A stretch of DNA of 64,000 nucleotides, from NCBI GenBank assembly GCA_937928015.1, contig CALFXA010000238.1, forward strand, positions 1 through 64,000, read 5' to 3'. Below the pieces are notes generated by a model. That model was not told the origin of the DNA. It made no database searches and saw nothing but the letters and a program-made list of their open reading frames with translations. A program made the position numbers and the translations under genes. How positions within the stretch are numbered: the first letter of the stretch is position 1; every line of letters begins with the position of its first letter. Source of the DNA: an uncultured Anaerolineales bacterium. GTDB taxonomy: Bacteria > Chloroflexota > Anaerolineae > Anaerolineales > Villigracilaceae. Positions 22,056-30,526 of this stretch are shown in pieces.

Positions 22056-23765
22056 ATGCAACTTCAGTTCCACCCTTATGCCATACCACTCCTAATCTCC
22101 GCCCTGGCCTCGGGGGTGGCGGCGGTTGCCGCCTGGCAGAAACGGCGACCCCAAGGAGCATCGGCACTGGCGTTTAGCCTGGGGGTGTTCACCTTCTGGG
22201 CAATCTGTTATGCGTTGGTCTGGCTCAATGTGGACCGTGATGCACAGATATTTTGGCTGAAGGTCATGTACCTGGGCGTACTCCTGACGCCCTTCAGTTT
22301 CTTTTTTCTCGTCCTGCGTATCACCGAACGCGGACATTTCATTACCCGCCTGTCGATGGCCTTGATGCTGGTCGAGCCGTTGATCCTGTTGATCATCATC
22401 TGGACCAACGACTCGCATCATTGGTTTCTGCGTTCCTCCATTCATTACACGACGGGAGGCTACACTTATTTCCATTGGACACGTGGCCCCGCGTATTGGT
22501 TCAATGTGGTGTATGCCTACGGATTCTTGCTGTTCAGCACCATCCTCCTGATCCGCAGTTTGTTCCACGGCGGACCATTGTTCCGCTCGCAGGCAGGAGC
22601 CTTTCTGGTCGGGACCAGCATCCCCTGGCTGATCAGCATTCTCAACCAGTTTCATTTCAGCCCTTTGCGTGACCTCGACCTGACTCCTGTGGCCTTTGCC
22701 ATTTCGGGGCTGGTCTTTTATTATGCCATCTTCCACCTCGGCATGTTCGATCTCCTGCCCGTGGCGCGCAGCTTGTTGGTGGAACACATGAATGACGGCC
22801 TGATCGTGGCAGACGCATCCCTGCGTATCCTCGACATGAATCCTGCGGCAGAAAAGCTCCTGTATTTGAATGCCCGTGATGTGATCGGCAAACACGGACT
22901 GGAGGTCTTTCCCGAGTGGCGTGACCTGGCTGTCCGATTGAAAGACCTCACACGCGAATTTCGCGGCGAGGTGCCGAGTCAACGGTTGGATGGGGTTTAT
23001 TTCGACATCAGCATCACGCCGCTCAAGAACCGTTCCGACTCGTCGGGATTCCTCATCCTCTTTCGCGACATCAGCGAACGCTGGAACGCCGAACAGAAAC
23101 TGCGCCAGACCAACCAGGAATTGCGCGTCCGTCTCGATGACATCCAGCGCCTGCAGAAGAAACTCCGCAAGCAGGCCACCCGCGATCCGCTCACGGATTT
23201 GTACAACCGCCGTTATCTGGAGGATGCTCTCGAACAGGAATTGGCCCGCGCCGAGCGGCAGGGGTACCCGGTCTCGATCATCATGATGGATGCAGATAAA
23301 TTCAAGCGGATCAACGACCGCTACGGCCATAAAGCCGGCGACCGCGCCCTACAATCGCTGGCGAAATTGATTAAACGGTGTACTCGCCGCAGCGACATCC
23401 CATGCCGTTACGGCGGTGAGGAGTTCGTCATCGTACTGCCCAACACCACGCTCGAAGTGGCCTTCGAGCGTGGAGAACAAATTCGGGCGGATTTCCTGGC
23501 GGAGGAATTGTTCGGCCCGGGAACGGCGGGACAGACGTCCCTATCCATCGGCCTGGCCTATTACCCGGCGCACGGCCTGCGCGGGGAGGATGTGTTGGAT
23601 GCCGCCGATCAGGCCATGTACCGGGCCAAATCCCGGGGCGGAAACTGCGTGCTGGTGCACGAGACTCCGCTCAAAAAATCGGGGCAACCTAAAAGAAAGC
23701 CGCAATCAAGCCCCAATTCACATACAGATCATAAACCCCGATCCCGACCAAAAGCAGACCACTGA
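22056..23765 (+). CDS. diguanylate cyclase with N-terminal 7TM sensor and PAS domain
   Basis: The 569-residue protein has seven predicted membrane helices at about 5-230 (histidine-kinase 7TM-type sensor), a PAS domain at about 240-350 (LLVEHMNDGLIVADASLRIL), a short coiled coil, and a GGDEF domain at about 370-540. The active site is GGEEF (near residue 453). An RxxD inhibitory site (RRSD) lies five residues before it, so feedback by c-di-GMP is expected. It should make c-di-GMP in response to a membrane signal. The last ~25 residues are Pro/Ser/Lys-rich and overlap the 3' end of the convergent ccdA by 77 bases. Confidence 0.92.
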   Translation: MQLQFHPYAIPLLISALASGVAAVAAWQKRRPQGASALAFSLGVFTFWAICYALVWLNVDRDAQIFWLKVMYLGVLLTPFSFFFLVLRITERGHFITRLSMALMLVEPLILLIIIWTNDSHHWFLRSSIHYTTGGYTYFHWTRGPAYWFNVVYAYGFLLFSTILLIRSLFHGGPLFRSQAGAFLVGTSIPWLISILNQFHFSPLRDLDLTPVAFAISGLVFYYAIFHLGMFDLLPVARSLLVEHMNDGLIVADASLRILDMNPAAEKLLYLNARDVIGKHGLEVFPEWRDLAVRLKDLTREFRGEVPSQRLDGVYFDISITPLKNRSDSSGFLILFRDISERWNAEQKLRQTNQELRVRLDDIQRLQKKLRKQATRDPLTDLYNRRYLEDALEQELARAERQGYPVSIIMMDADKFKRINDRYGHKAGDRALQSLAKLIKRCTRRSDIPCRYGGEEFVIVLPNTTLEVAFERGEQIRADFLAEELFGPGTAGQTSLSIGLAYYPAHGLRGEDVLDAADQAMYRAKSRGGNCVLVHETPLKKSGQPKRKPQSSPNSHTDHKPRSRPKADH

Positions 23766-24357
23766 CGAGGTTGATGGCCCGGGCGTGCAGGGCAAATTGA
23801 CGGGTGATCCAACGCTGCGCTGCACCCGAGAAAAAGGACAGGGCCAGCAGCGGCAGGCCAAATCCCAGCCCGAACCAAAAGAAGATGGTGAGTTTGCTCA
23901 AGGCTTCCGCTGCCGTCAGCGAGAGAGCGAAAATGCTGACCACCAGCGGACCTGAGCATGGCAGGGCAATCGGTCCATACAGCAATCCGTAGAGGAAGGC
24001 GTTGACAAATGGATGCGAGAGCATGGGCACCTGCACCTGCGGCAATTGTTTGAACGGGTTGACGTCGAACAGTAGCAACGCGCCCAACAGGATGATAAGC
24101 AGGTCGGCGAGTGGAATGACGACCGAGAGCGCCCGCCCCACCGAAATGGACAGCAGAGCGATGATCCCGCCGAGTGCCAACATCATAGTCAGTACGCCCG
24201 CCAGCACAAAGAAGCCAAGTAGGTAGCGGCCGGGCTTGTTTTGCAGGCCTGCCTGTCCGCCGCTGAGATAAGCCAGGAACCCGGGGTATAACGGCAACAC
24301 GCATGGGCTGGTGGTGGCCAGTAATCCGAGAGAGAGGGAAGTGAGGATGGTTTCCAT
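23689..24357 (-). CDS. ccdA: cytochrome c biogenesis / thiol-transfer protein CcdA
   Basis: The 222-residue, six-helix membrane protein has the first-helix motif TSPCVLPLYPGFLAYLSGG and the later GPIALPCSGPLVVSIFAL. The two Cys-Pro motifs form the CcdA disulfide relay, which passes reducing power from cytoplasmic thioredoxin to the outside. The adjacent upstream gene encodes a thioredoxin-like lipoprotein, the natural acceptor. Its 3' end overlaps the convergent diguanylate cyclase gene. Confidence 0.92.
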   Translation of the reverse strand: METILTSLSLGLLATTSPCVLPLYPGFLAYLSGGQAGLQNKPGRYLLGFFVLAGVLTMMLALGGIIALLSISVGRALSVVIPLADLLIILLGALLLFDVNPFKQLPQVQVPMLSHPFVNAFLYGLLYGPIALPCSGPLVVSIFALSLTAAEALSKLTIFFWFGLGFGLPLLALSFFSGAAQRWITRQFALHARAINLVSGLLLVGIGVYDLYVNWGLIAAFF

Positions 24358-24368
24358 ATTTCGATCCA

Positions 24369-24398
24369 GGCCCTAAAGGTTTCATACCCTTTAGGGCC
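24369..24398. repeat. intercistronic inverted repeat
   Basis: GGCCCTAAAGGT / ACCCTTTAGGGCC (one bulge) lies between the thioredoxin lipoprotein stop and the ccdA start. There is no T run on the minus strand, so it may be a message stabiliser or weak attenuator rather than a full terminator. Confidence 0.6.
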
Positions 24399-24409
24399 TT
24401 GGGATTTAT

Positions 24410-25138
24410 TTACATGCCTTCATCCAGGTACGGTTGGATGGCCTTCATCAGGTCATCGGCGCTCTTGATGCCGAAGGGCAACGCATGCGCCGCGCCGTGA
24501 CGGTCGATGATCACGATGGGAGTGGAGGGCGGGTTGAGGAACTGGTCACCGTATTGGGCGGCGATGTCGCGCGCCACGTCTGCCGAGGCCACGGCGTAGT
24601 ACCAGTCGAAGTTATTGTCCGCCGCGTACCCCTTGAGTTGGTCGGCATTTTCGTTCAGGTCGATATCCAGACCCACGCTGACGAAGTCGTCGCGCATGCC
24701 AAGCATCTCATGCAGCGCCTTGACCTGTCCCTGTTGCTTGAGACAGTTGGAACACCAAACCGCCATCGTCTCGACCAGTACCACCTTGCCTTTGAAGTCG
24801 TTGATCGTGAACGCTTCACCCGTGTGGACATTCGTCAGCGTTGCGCTGAACCAGGCAGGAGCCTCCATCATTGCGTCATCGGAGGATGAGTCCATCATGG
24901 CGTCGGGCGTGGGGGTGTCGTGCATCATCATGGCATCAGGGGTAGGAGTCTCATGCATCATCATCGAATCAGGCGTGGCCGTCTCGTGCATCATCATGGG
25001 GTCTTCCGTGGGTTGATCCATCATGATTTCTGCAGTCGGCTTGTCCATCATCGCTTCGGGCGTGGAGGGTGCGCCGCAGGCAGCCAGCGTCAGGCTGAGG
25101 CCGAGCAGCAGGGAAAACAGGATATTTCGGGATTTCAT
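24410..25138 (-). CDS. thioredoxin-like lipoprotein with Met/His-rich tandem repeat
   Basis: The 242-residue protein has a lipoprotein signal (LTLAAC, Cys 21), a Met-rich spacer (residues 30-91) and a TlpA/ResA-type thioredoxin domain with AVWCSNCLKQQ (WCxxC, about 128-131) and the cis-Pro segment NPPSTPIVIIDR. It is expected to be kept reduced by CcdA, encoded next. The spacer holds three 11-residue units MMMH(E/D)TxTPD plus further MM pairs, which could bind copper or act as oxidisable methionines. GGAG upstream supports ATG 25138; the reading frame runs further to 25558 but without signal. It is divergent from the two-component regulator. Confidence 0.85.
   Translation of the reverse strand: MKSRNILFSLLLGLSLTLAACGAPSTPEAMMDKPTAEIMMDQPTEDPMMMHETATPDSMMMHETPTPDAMMMHDTPTPDAMMDSSSDDAMMEAPAWFSATLTNVHTGEAFTINDFKGKVVLVETMAVWCSNCLKQQGQVKALHEMLGMRDDFVSVGLDIDLNENADQLKGYAADNNFDWYYAVASADVARDIAAQYGDQFLNPPSTPIVIIDRHGAAHALPFGIKSADDLMKAIQPYLDEGM
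24899..24997 (-). repeat. three 33-bp tandem repeats coding MMMHxTxTPDx
   Basis: Residues 48-80 of the lipoprotein read as three consecutive 11-residue units with one to three differences, each starting MMMH. Confidence 0.9.
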
Positions 25139-25289
25139 TAGGTCGTCTCCTTTGTGAGTTGATGGTCGGCATGATAGCAAGCCCATCTTAAGAAAATCCT
25201 GCCGAATGCTTACGAAACTCTGAAGCACAATCGATGACCGTAAGAAATCCTTAATAACTTCGCGGGGACATTCAGGTATCATTGAAGCG

Positions 25290-25982
25290 ATGAACGAGAA
25301 ACGCATCCTGATCGTGGAAGATGAACCCAGCATCGCCGAGGTGGTGGGACTATACCTGCAGCGGGCGGGATACAGCATCCAGACCGCCGCCGACGGGAAA
25401 CAGGCCATGACTCTCCTCGAGCGCGGAATCCCCGACCTGGTGGTGATGGATCTTATGCTACCCGAGATCGATGGCCTGTCGCTGACCCGCTGGCTGCGCG
25501 AACGCTCCGATGTGCCGGTCATCATGTTGACGGCGCGCCGCGAGGAGATTGACCGCATCGCGGGCCTCGAAATGGGCGCGGACGATTACGTCATCAAACC
25601 GTTCAGCCCGCAGGAATTGGTCAGCCGTGTGCGGGCGGTGTTGCGCCGCACGAAACGGGAGCAGGCCGAGGTCGAGGCGGAGCGCGCTCTTGAATTCGAA
25701 GGGCTGCTCATCGATCCCCGTAGCCGCACGGTCACGGTGACAGGGTCGCCCGTCGAGTTGACCGCCAAGGAGTTTGACATGCTCTACCTGCTGGCGCGGC
25801 ATCCACGCCAGGTGTTCACGCGCGAGCAATTACTCGAACGCGTGTGGGGCGGCGCGGAATATATCGATGCGGGCACGGTCACGGTGCATGTCCGCCGCCT
25901 GCGCGAAAAAATCGAAAGCGATCCATCCAAGCCTGTGCGCCTGTTGACCGTGTGGGGCGTGGGCTATAAGTTCGAACCATGA
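25290..25982 (+). CDS. OmpR/PhoB-family response regulator
   Basis: The 230-residue regulator has a receiver domain with the acidic pair near residues 10-11, phospho-acceptor Asp in VVMDLMLPEID (near 53), the Thr of MLTARR and Lys of YVIKPFSP, and a C-terminal winged helix (about 130-228) with TAKEFDMLYLLARHP and TVWGVGYKFEP. The stop overlaps the histidine kinase start by four bases (ATGA). It lies between two thioredoxin-like lipoprotein genes and MsrPQ, so control of envelope redox repair is a reasonable guess. Confidence 0.95.
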   Translation: MNEKRILIVEDEPSIAEVVGLYLQRAGYSIQTAADGKQAMTLLERGIPDLVVMDLMLPEIDGLSLTRWLRERSDVPVIMLTARREEIDRIAGLEMGADDYVIKPFSPQELVSRVRAVLRRTKREQAEVEAERALEFEGLLIDPRSRTVTVTGSPVELTAKEFDMLYLLARHPRQVFTREQLLERVWGGAEYIDAGTVTVHVRRLREKIESDPSKPVRLLTVWGVGYKFEP

Positions 25983-27202
25983 AACCTTCCTCCCTCCCCA
26001 TCCGATTTGCCCTTGGCATTTTGCTGATCGTGGCCGTGTCATTGGTTATTTTCAAGATGATGATGGCCCCGCCGCTAGTCGAATTAGGCCTGATGGCGCT
26101 CTTTCTGGGCATCACCGCGCTGGCTTCGGCGCTGGCGGGCTACGGCGCCTACCGCCTCGGCTGGCTGACTCGTTCCTCGTCCATGCGCTGGACCCTGTTG
26201 GGTGGATATGCCCTGTCCAGCCTGCTGACCTTCTTCAACGTTTGGTTCTCGGCGCAGATGATGTTTGCCAGTCAGCATGACCTGCTGCTGGCCATTGTGC
26301 TGTTGATCTTCGCGGGCGGCATGGCGATGGCGTTGGGATACTTCCTCTCGACCACCATTACCGAGCGCGTACACTTGTTGAAGGAAGCCGCCGAACGACT
26401 GGCCGACGGGCAGCTCGATACGCGCGTCCCCGTCAACGGGCGCGACGAGGTGGCGGCCCTGGCCGAGGCCTTCAACCAAATGGCGGCCCGCCTCGAAGCC
26501 GCCGACCAGAAGCAGCGTGAACTCGAACGCCTGCGCGCCGACCTGATCGCCTGGGTGGGACATGATCTGCAAACGCCGCTGGCCTCGATCCGCGCCATTT
26601 TGGAGGCCCTGGCCGACGGCGTGGTGGATGAACCGCAAACCGTCCGCCGCTACTTGCAGACCGCCCAGCGCGATGTGCGCGCCCTCTCTGCGCTGATCGA
26701 TGACCTATTCCAGATGGCCCAGCTCGATGCAGGCGGCCTGCCGCTCGATCGCACCGAATCGTCTCTGACCGATTTGATCTCCGACACACTCGAATCGTTC
26801 TCGGCATTAGCGGCGCAGCAATCCGTGGGCCTGGCGGGGGATGCCGACCCGAACATCGATCCCGTGTTCATGGATACACAGCGCATTGGACGCGTGCTCA
26901 ACAACTTGGTTGGCAACGCACTGCGGCACACGCCGGCCGGTGGACAGGTGACGATCACGGCACGGCGAACAGGCTCAGGCGTCGAAATCTGTGTGAGCGA
27001 TACGGGCGAAGGCATCCGTCCCGAGGACCTTCCACATCTCTTCGAGCGGTTCTATCGCGGCGAGAAATCACGCAGCCGACGGTCGGGAGGGGCGGGCCTG
27101 GGGCTGGCCATCGCGCGCGGCATCGTCGAAGCGCACGGCGGGAGCATGCGCGTCGTCAGCGAGCCGGGCCAGGGCGCCGCGTTCTCCTTCACCCTTCCTT
27201 AA
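25979..27202 (+). CDS. sensor histidine kinase
   Basis: The 407-residue kinase has about four N-terminal membrane helices (10-125) with little outside loop, a HAMP linker (about 125-180), the H-box WVGHDLQTPLASIR, N-box VLNNLVGNALRHTP, G1 SDTGEGI and G2 GGAGLGLAIARG. The small extracytoplasmic part suggests sensing within or at the membrane. It is the partner of the response regulator that overlaps it. Confidence 0.95.
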   Translation: MKPSSLPIRFALGILLIVAVSLVIFKMMMAPPLVELGLMALFLGITALASALAGYGAYRLGWLTRSSSMRWTLLGGYALSSLLTFFNVWFSAQMMFASQHDLLLAIVLLIFAGGMAMALGYFLSTTITERVHLLKEAAERLADGQLDTRVPVNGRDEVAALAEAFNQMAARLEAADQKQRELERLRADLIAWVGHDLQTPLASIRAILEALADGVVDEPQTVRRYLQTAQRDVRALSALIDDLFQMAQLDAGGLPLDRTESSLTDLISDTLESFSALAAQQSVGLAGDADPNIDPVFMDTQRIGRVLNNLVGNALRHTPAGGQVTITARRTGSGVEICVSDTGEGIRPEDLPHLFERFYRGEKSRSRRSGGAGLGLAIARGIVEAHGGSMRVVSEPGQGAAFSFTLP

Positions 27203-27275
27203 CCAACTTCTCAGTCTTTCGTAATTCTTTCGTAAGGAAGATTCCTTACAATCGTTCCATCAAGGAGACGAACCG

Positions 27276-27806
27276 ATGAGACGATTGCTGCCTGGCTTCC
27301 TCCTGCTCGTGCTGACGGGATGCTCCGTCATCGCGAGCCCGATTACTCCCTCTTCCCTCTCGGACCTTGGGCCGGCTCCCGAGTTGACCAGCGACACCTG
27401 GCTGAACGTCGATGCTCCGTTGCGGCTGGCCGACCTGCGCGGCAAGGTGGTGCTGCTCGACATGTGGACCTTCGGCTGTATCAATTGTCAGCATGTGATT
27501 CCCTCGTTGAAGGAATGGCACAGCAAGTATAAGGACCAAGGCTTGGTCGTGATCGGTAACCACTACCCTGAGTTCGACTACGAAGCCGACCTCGACAATT
27601 TGAAAGCGGCCATTGCACGTGAAGACATCGAGTATGCTGTGGCGCAGGATAACAACGGCGATACCTGGCGGGCTTATCGTAACCGCTACTGGCCCACCCT
27701 GTATCTGATCGACAAACAAGGCCGCATCCGTTACATTCACATCGGCGAAGGTTCCTACCCAGAGACTGAAGCGGCCATTCAGGCCTTACTGTCAGAAAAC
27801 GAATAG
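27276..27806 (+). CDS. thioredoxin-like lipoprotein (TlpA/DipZ C-terminal type)
   Basis: The 176-residue protein has a lipoprotein signal ending VLTGC (Cys 16) and a TlpA-like domain with DMWTFGCINCQHVIPSL, where the usual WCxxC is GCINC, and the cis-Pro in RYWPTLYLIDKQG. The CINC site with this long following loop resembles the thioredoxin domain of DipZ-type proteins. It sits 74 bases after the histidine kinase and 10 bases before msrP, so it probably reduces extracytoplasmic targets in the same pathway. Confidence 0.85.
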   Translation: MRRLLPGFLLLVLTGCSVIASPITPSSLSDLGPAPELTSDTWLNVDAPLRLADLRGKVVLLDMWTFGCINCQHVIPSLKEWHSKYKDQGLVVIGNHYPEFDYEADLDNLKAAIAREDIEYAVAQDNNGDTWRAYRNRYWPTLYLIDKQGRIRYIHIGEGSYPETEAAIQALLSENE

Positions 27807-27815
27807 AGGTTGATT

Positions 27816-28766
27816 ATGGAAAACAAATACAAATCCGTTCCCGTTCTCCCCTCCGAGATCACCCCCAAGTCGCTGTACCTCTCGCGGCGTGACTTCATCA
27901 AAGCTGCGGGACTGGCGGCCGGCTCGGCTCTGTTGGCGGCCTGCGCCCCGCAGGTGACCGCCACCTCGTCGGCGCCCGCACCCCAGGCAGACGGTCAGAC
28001 CGATGAATTGGGCGGCACTGTCAACACCTTCGAGGACATCACCAACTACAACAACTACTACGAGTTCACCACCGACAAGCAGGGTGTCGCGCCCATGTCA
28101 CAGGAGTTTAAATCCAGCCCGTGGACCGTGGAGGTGAGTGGACTGGTCAACAAGCCCAAGACCTACGGCATCGAAGACCTGCTCAAGAAGTTCACGCAGG
28201 AGGAGCGCATCTACCGGCTGCGCTGTGTGGAGGCCTGGAGCATGGTCATCCCGTGGACAGGCTTTACCCTGGCTAGTTTGCTCAAGGAGGTCGAGCCGAC
28301 CTCCGACGCGAAGTTCGTCCGCTTCGAGACGATCTATCGTCCCGACGAGATGCCCGGACAGAAATCAGGTTTCTACCCCTGGCCCTATCAGGAAGGCCTG
28401 CGCCTCGACGAGGCCATGAATGATCTGACCCTTCTCGCCACAGGCCTGTATGGGGAGCCGATGCCCAACCCGAACGGCGCGCCCATCCGATTGGTGGTGC
28501 CGTGGAAATACGGTTTCAAGTCGATCAAATCCATCATCAAGATCGAGCTGGTCGCCGAGCAGCCATCCACTTTTTGGAATGACCTGGCGGCCAACGAATA
28601 TGGTTTCTACTCCAACGTCAATCCCGCCCGTTCGCACCCGCGCTGGTCGCAGACCACGGAACGCCGCATTGGCGAGTTCTCCCGCCGCGCCACCCTGCCT
28701 TTCAACGGCTATGGCGAGCAGGTCGCGCACCTGTACGACGGCATGGACTTGATGGTGGATTATTAG
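27816..28766 (+). CDS. msrP: protein-methionine-sulfoxide reductase catalytic subunit MsrP
   Basis: The 316-residue molybdoenzyme repairs oxidised methionine in extracytoplasmic proteins. It has a twin-arginine signal (SRRDFIKAAG, residues 23-32), the YedY/MsrP fold, and the molybdenum ligand Cys in YRLRCVEAWSMVIPW. GAGG six bases before ATG 27816 sets the start. It is followed by the haem partner msrQ and preceded by a thioredoxin lipoprotein. The residue before the sequence LLAACAP could even lipidate it after Tat export, which would be unusual. Confidence 0.95.
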   Translation: MENKYKSVPVLPSEITPKSLYLSRRDFIKAAGLAAGSALLAACAPQVTATSSAPAPQADGQTDELGGTVNTFEDITNYNNYYEFTTDKQGVAPMSQEFKSSPWTVEVSGLVNKPKTYGIEDLLKKFTQEERIYRLRCVEAWSMVIPWTGFTLASLLKEVEPTSDAKFVRFETIYRPDEMPGQKSGFYPWPYQEGLRLDEAMNDLTLLATGLYGEPMPNPNGAPIRLVVPWKYGFKSIKSIIKIELVAEQPSTFWNDLAANEYGFYSNVNPARSHPRWSQTTERRIGEFSRRATLPFNGYGEQVAHLYDGMDLMVDY

Positions 28767-28825
28767 TTGAGTGTGGGCACGGCGAGCAGATGGTTCAAGC
28801 AGAAGCTGTGCCCCAATCAGTCATC

Positions 28826-29509
28826 ATGAAAAACTTTTTTCAACGTTACACCCCGCTCCAGATCATCATGCACATCGGCGCATGGTTTCCCCTTGCACGC
28901 CTTGTCTTCGATTTTCTGACGGATAACCTGACGGCCAATCCCATCCAGGCCATGGAACAACGCACGGGGCGCGCCGCCGTCACCTTACTGCTGCTCTCGC
29001 TGGCCTGCACACCGATGAATACCCTCTTCGGTTGGAAGGAACCGCTCAAGCGCCGTCGCGCCCTGGGGCTGTACGCCTTCTTGTACGCCACCGTCCATGT
29101 CCTGATCTTCCTCGATCTGGATTTTGGCCTGGCCTGGAGTCTTATCATCCAGACCGTGTTCCAAAAGCCCTATATCATCGTTGGCATGACGGCCTTCCTG
29201 CTGCTCATCCCGTTGGCCGTCACCTCGTTCGATGTGTGGAAAATCCGCCTGAAGAAGAACTGGAAGCGCCTGCATCAGGTCGTTTACTTTATCGCCCCAC
29301 TGGTGATCCTGCATTATGGCTGGAGCAAGAAAGGCACCTTCCTCGCTTTGCAGGGCGACATCGTCCGCCCGCTGGTGTATGGACTGGTTCTCCTGCTCCT
29401 GTTGATCTTCCGCCTGCCGCCCGTCCGCCGCGCTCTGGCTTCGCTGCGGGACCGACTCCTGCTCCCGTTGCTCAGGCCGAAGTCCCAGCCCAAGCCTACT
29501 TCCGAGTAA
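28826..29509 (+). CDS. msrQ: MsrPQ haem-binding membrane subunit MsrQ
   Basis: The 227-residue protein has about six membrane helices and a ferric-reductase-like core; conserved histidines occur in IIMHIGAW, ATVHVLIF and KRLHQVVYF plus VILHYGW. MsrQ passes electrons from the quinone pool or a flavin reductase to MsrP. The start at 28826 aligns with MsrQ family N-termini; an in-frame ATG at 28790 adds 12 atypical residues. A strong terminator follows. Confidence 0.92.
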   Translation: MKNFFQRYTPLQIIMHIGAWFPLARLVFDFLTDNLTANPIQAMEQRTGRAAVTLLLLSLACTPMNTLFGWKEPLKRRRALGLYAFLYATVHVLIFLDLDFGLAWSLIIQTVFQKPYIIVGMTAFLLLIPLAVTSFDVWKIRLKKNWKRLHQVVYFIAPLVILHYGWSKKGTFLALQGDIVRPLVYGLVLLLLLIFRLPPVRRALASLRDRLLLPLLRPKSQPKPTSE

Positions 29510-29516
29510 ACAATCA

Positions 29517-29548
29517 GCGCGAGACATTGTCTCGCGCTTCATTTTTTT
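29517..29548 (+). terminator. terminator after msrPQ
   Basis: GCGCGAGAC / GTCTCGCGC with a three-base loop is followed by TTCATTTTTTT. Confidence 0.92.
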
Positions 29549-29630
29549 CTCCTGAAATAAGGATGAATCACACATAGCCGGTATGACCTGCACGGCATAA
29601 AATGAAGTTAATCATTTTTTGGAGGTCATC

Positions 29631-30467
29631 ATGGTTAGAATCATCGCGGACACCACCTGCGGCCTGCCGCGCCAGATGCTTGTCGAACGCGGGATCCCGC
29701 TCATCCCCCAGATCGTGGTCTTTGGAGACGATACCTACCACGACGACACCGAACTCGGCACCGCCGCCTTCCTTGAAAAACTCAAGGCCTCGGCTTCCCT
29801 GCCCAAGACCTCGGCCCCCGAGCCGACGCTGTATCATCCCATCTTTCGCCAGGCCGCGGAAAAGGGTGAGTCCATCGTGGTGGTTGCGCCGACGGCTAAA
29901 GCCAGCGGCACCGTCCGCTCGGCGCAGACTGCCGCCCAGGATTTTCCAGATGTCGATGTCCACATCGTGGATACGCAGACCATTTCCTGCAACCTCGGCT
30001 CGCTGGTCCTGGTGGCTGACGATATGGCAAAGGCGGGCAAGTCCGCTGACGAGATCGTGGCGAAGCTGAATGATCTGATTCCCCGTGGACGCCTGTATTT
30101 TTTGGTGGATACGCTCGAATATCTGGCCAAGGGCGGACGCATCGGCGGCGCGAAGAAATTGCTGGCCGAGCTGCTTGAGATCAAACCCATCCTGCAGGTC
30201 AAGAACGGACAGGTCGAACCCTTCGAGCAGCAGCGCACCAAGAAGCGCGCCACGGCCCGCCTGATCGAGGTGGCTGTCGAACAGTGCAAGGGCGGCGCGG
30301 ACTCTCACCTGTGTCTGCTCCAAGTCCGCGCAGAGGAGGAGGCGCGGGCGCTGGCGGCCGAGTTGAAGACCCGCATCCCCGTTCAGGAAATCCCCATTTA
30401 CGAGCTGCCGCCTGCCATCGTGGTCCACTCCGGGCCCGGAGCGCTGGGGGTGGGCTTCTTCGTCTAA
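29631..30467 (+). CDS. DegV family fatty-acid-binding protein
   Basis: The 278-residue protein has the DegV hallmarks VRIIADTTCGLP at the N-terminus, the SLPKTSAPEPTLY segment (family TSQPS region), and DTLEYLAKGGRIGGAKKLLAELL. DegV (FakB-type) proteins hold a fatty acid so that FakA kinase can phosphorylate it for lipid synthesis. No fakA is in the window. GGAGG five bases before ATG 29631 is decisive for the start. Confidence 0.92.
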   Translation: MVRIIADTTCGLPRQMLVERGIPLIPQIVVFGDDTYHDDTELGTAAFLEKLKASASLPKTSAPEPTLYHPIFRQAAEKGESIVVVAPTAKASGTVRSAQTAAQDFPDVDVHIVDTQTISCNLGSLVLVADDMAKAGKSADEIVAKLNDLIPRGRLYFLVDTLEYLAKGGRIGGAKKLLAELLEIKPILQVKNGQVEPFEQQRTKKRATARLIEVAVEQCKGGADSHLCLLQVRAEEEARALAAELKTRIPVQEIPIYELPPAIVVHSGPGALGVGFFV

Positions 30468-30526
30468 TGGTATAATTTCGCCGCTAATTTTCAAAATTCC
30501 CACGCTTGTGGCGCAAGGAGATTGTC

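Noticed and set aside
24410..25558. Long 382-codon version of the thioredoxin lipoprotein
   Set aside because: The first 140 codons overlap the divergent regulator gene and lack a signal; the lipoprotein signal and GGAG site mark the start at 25138.
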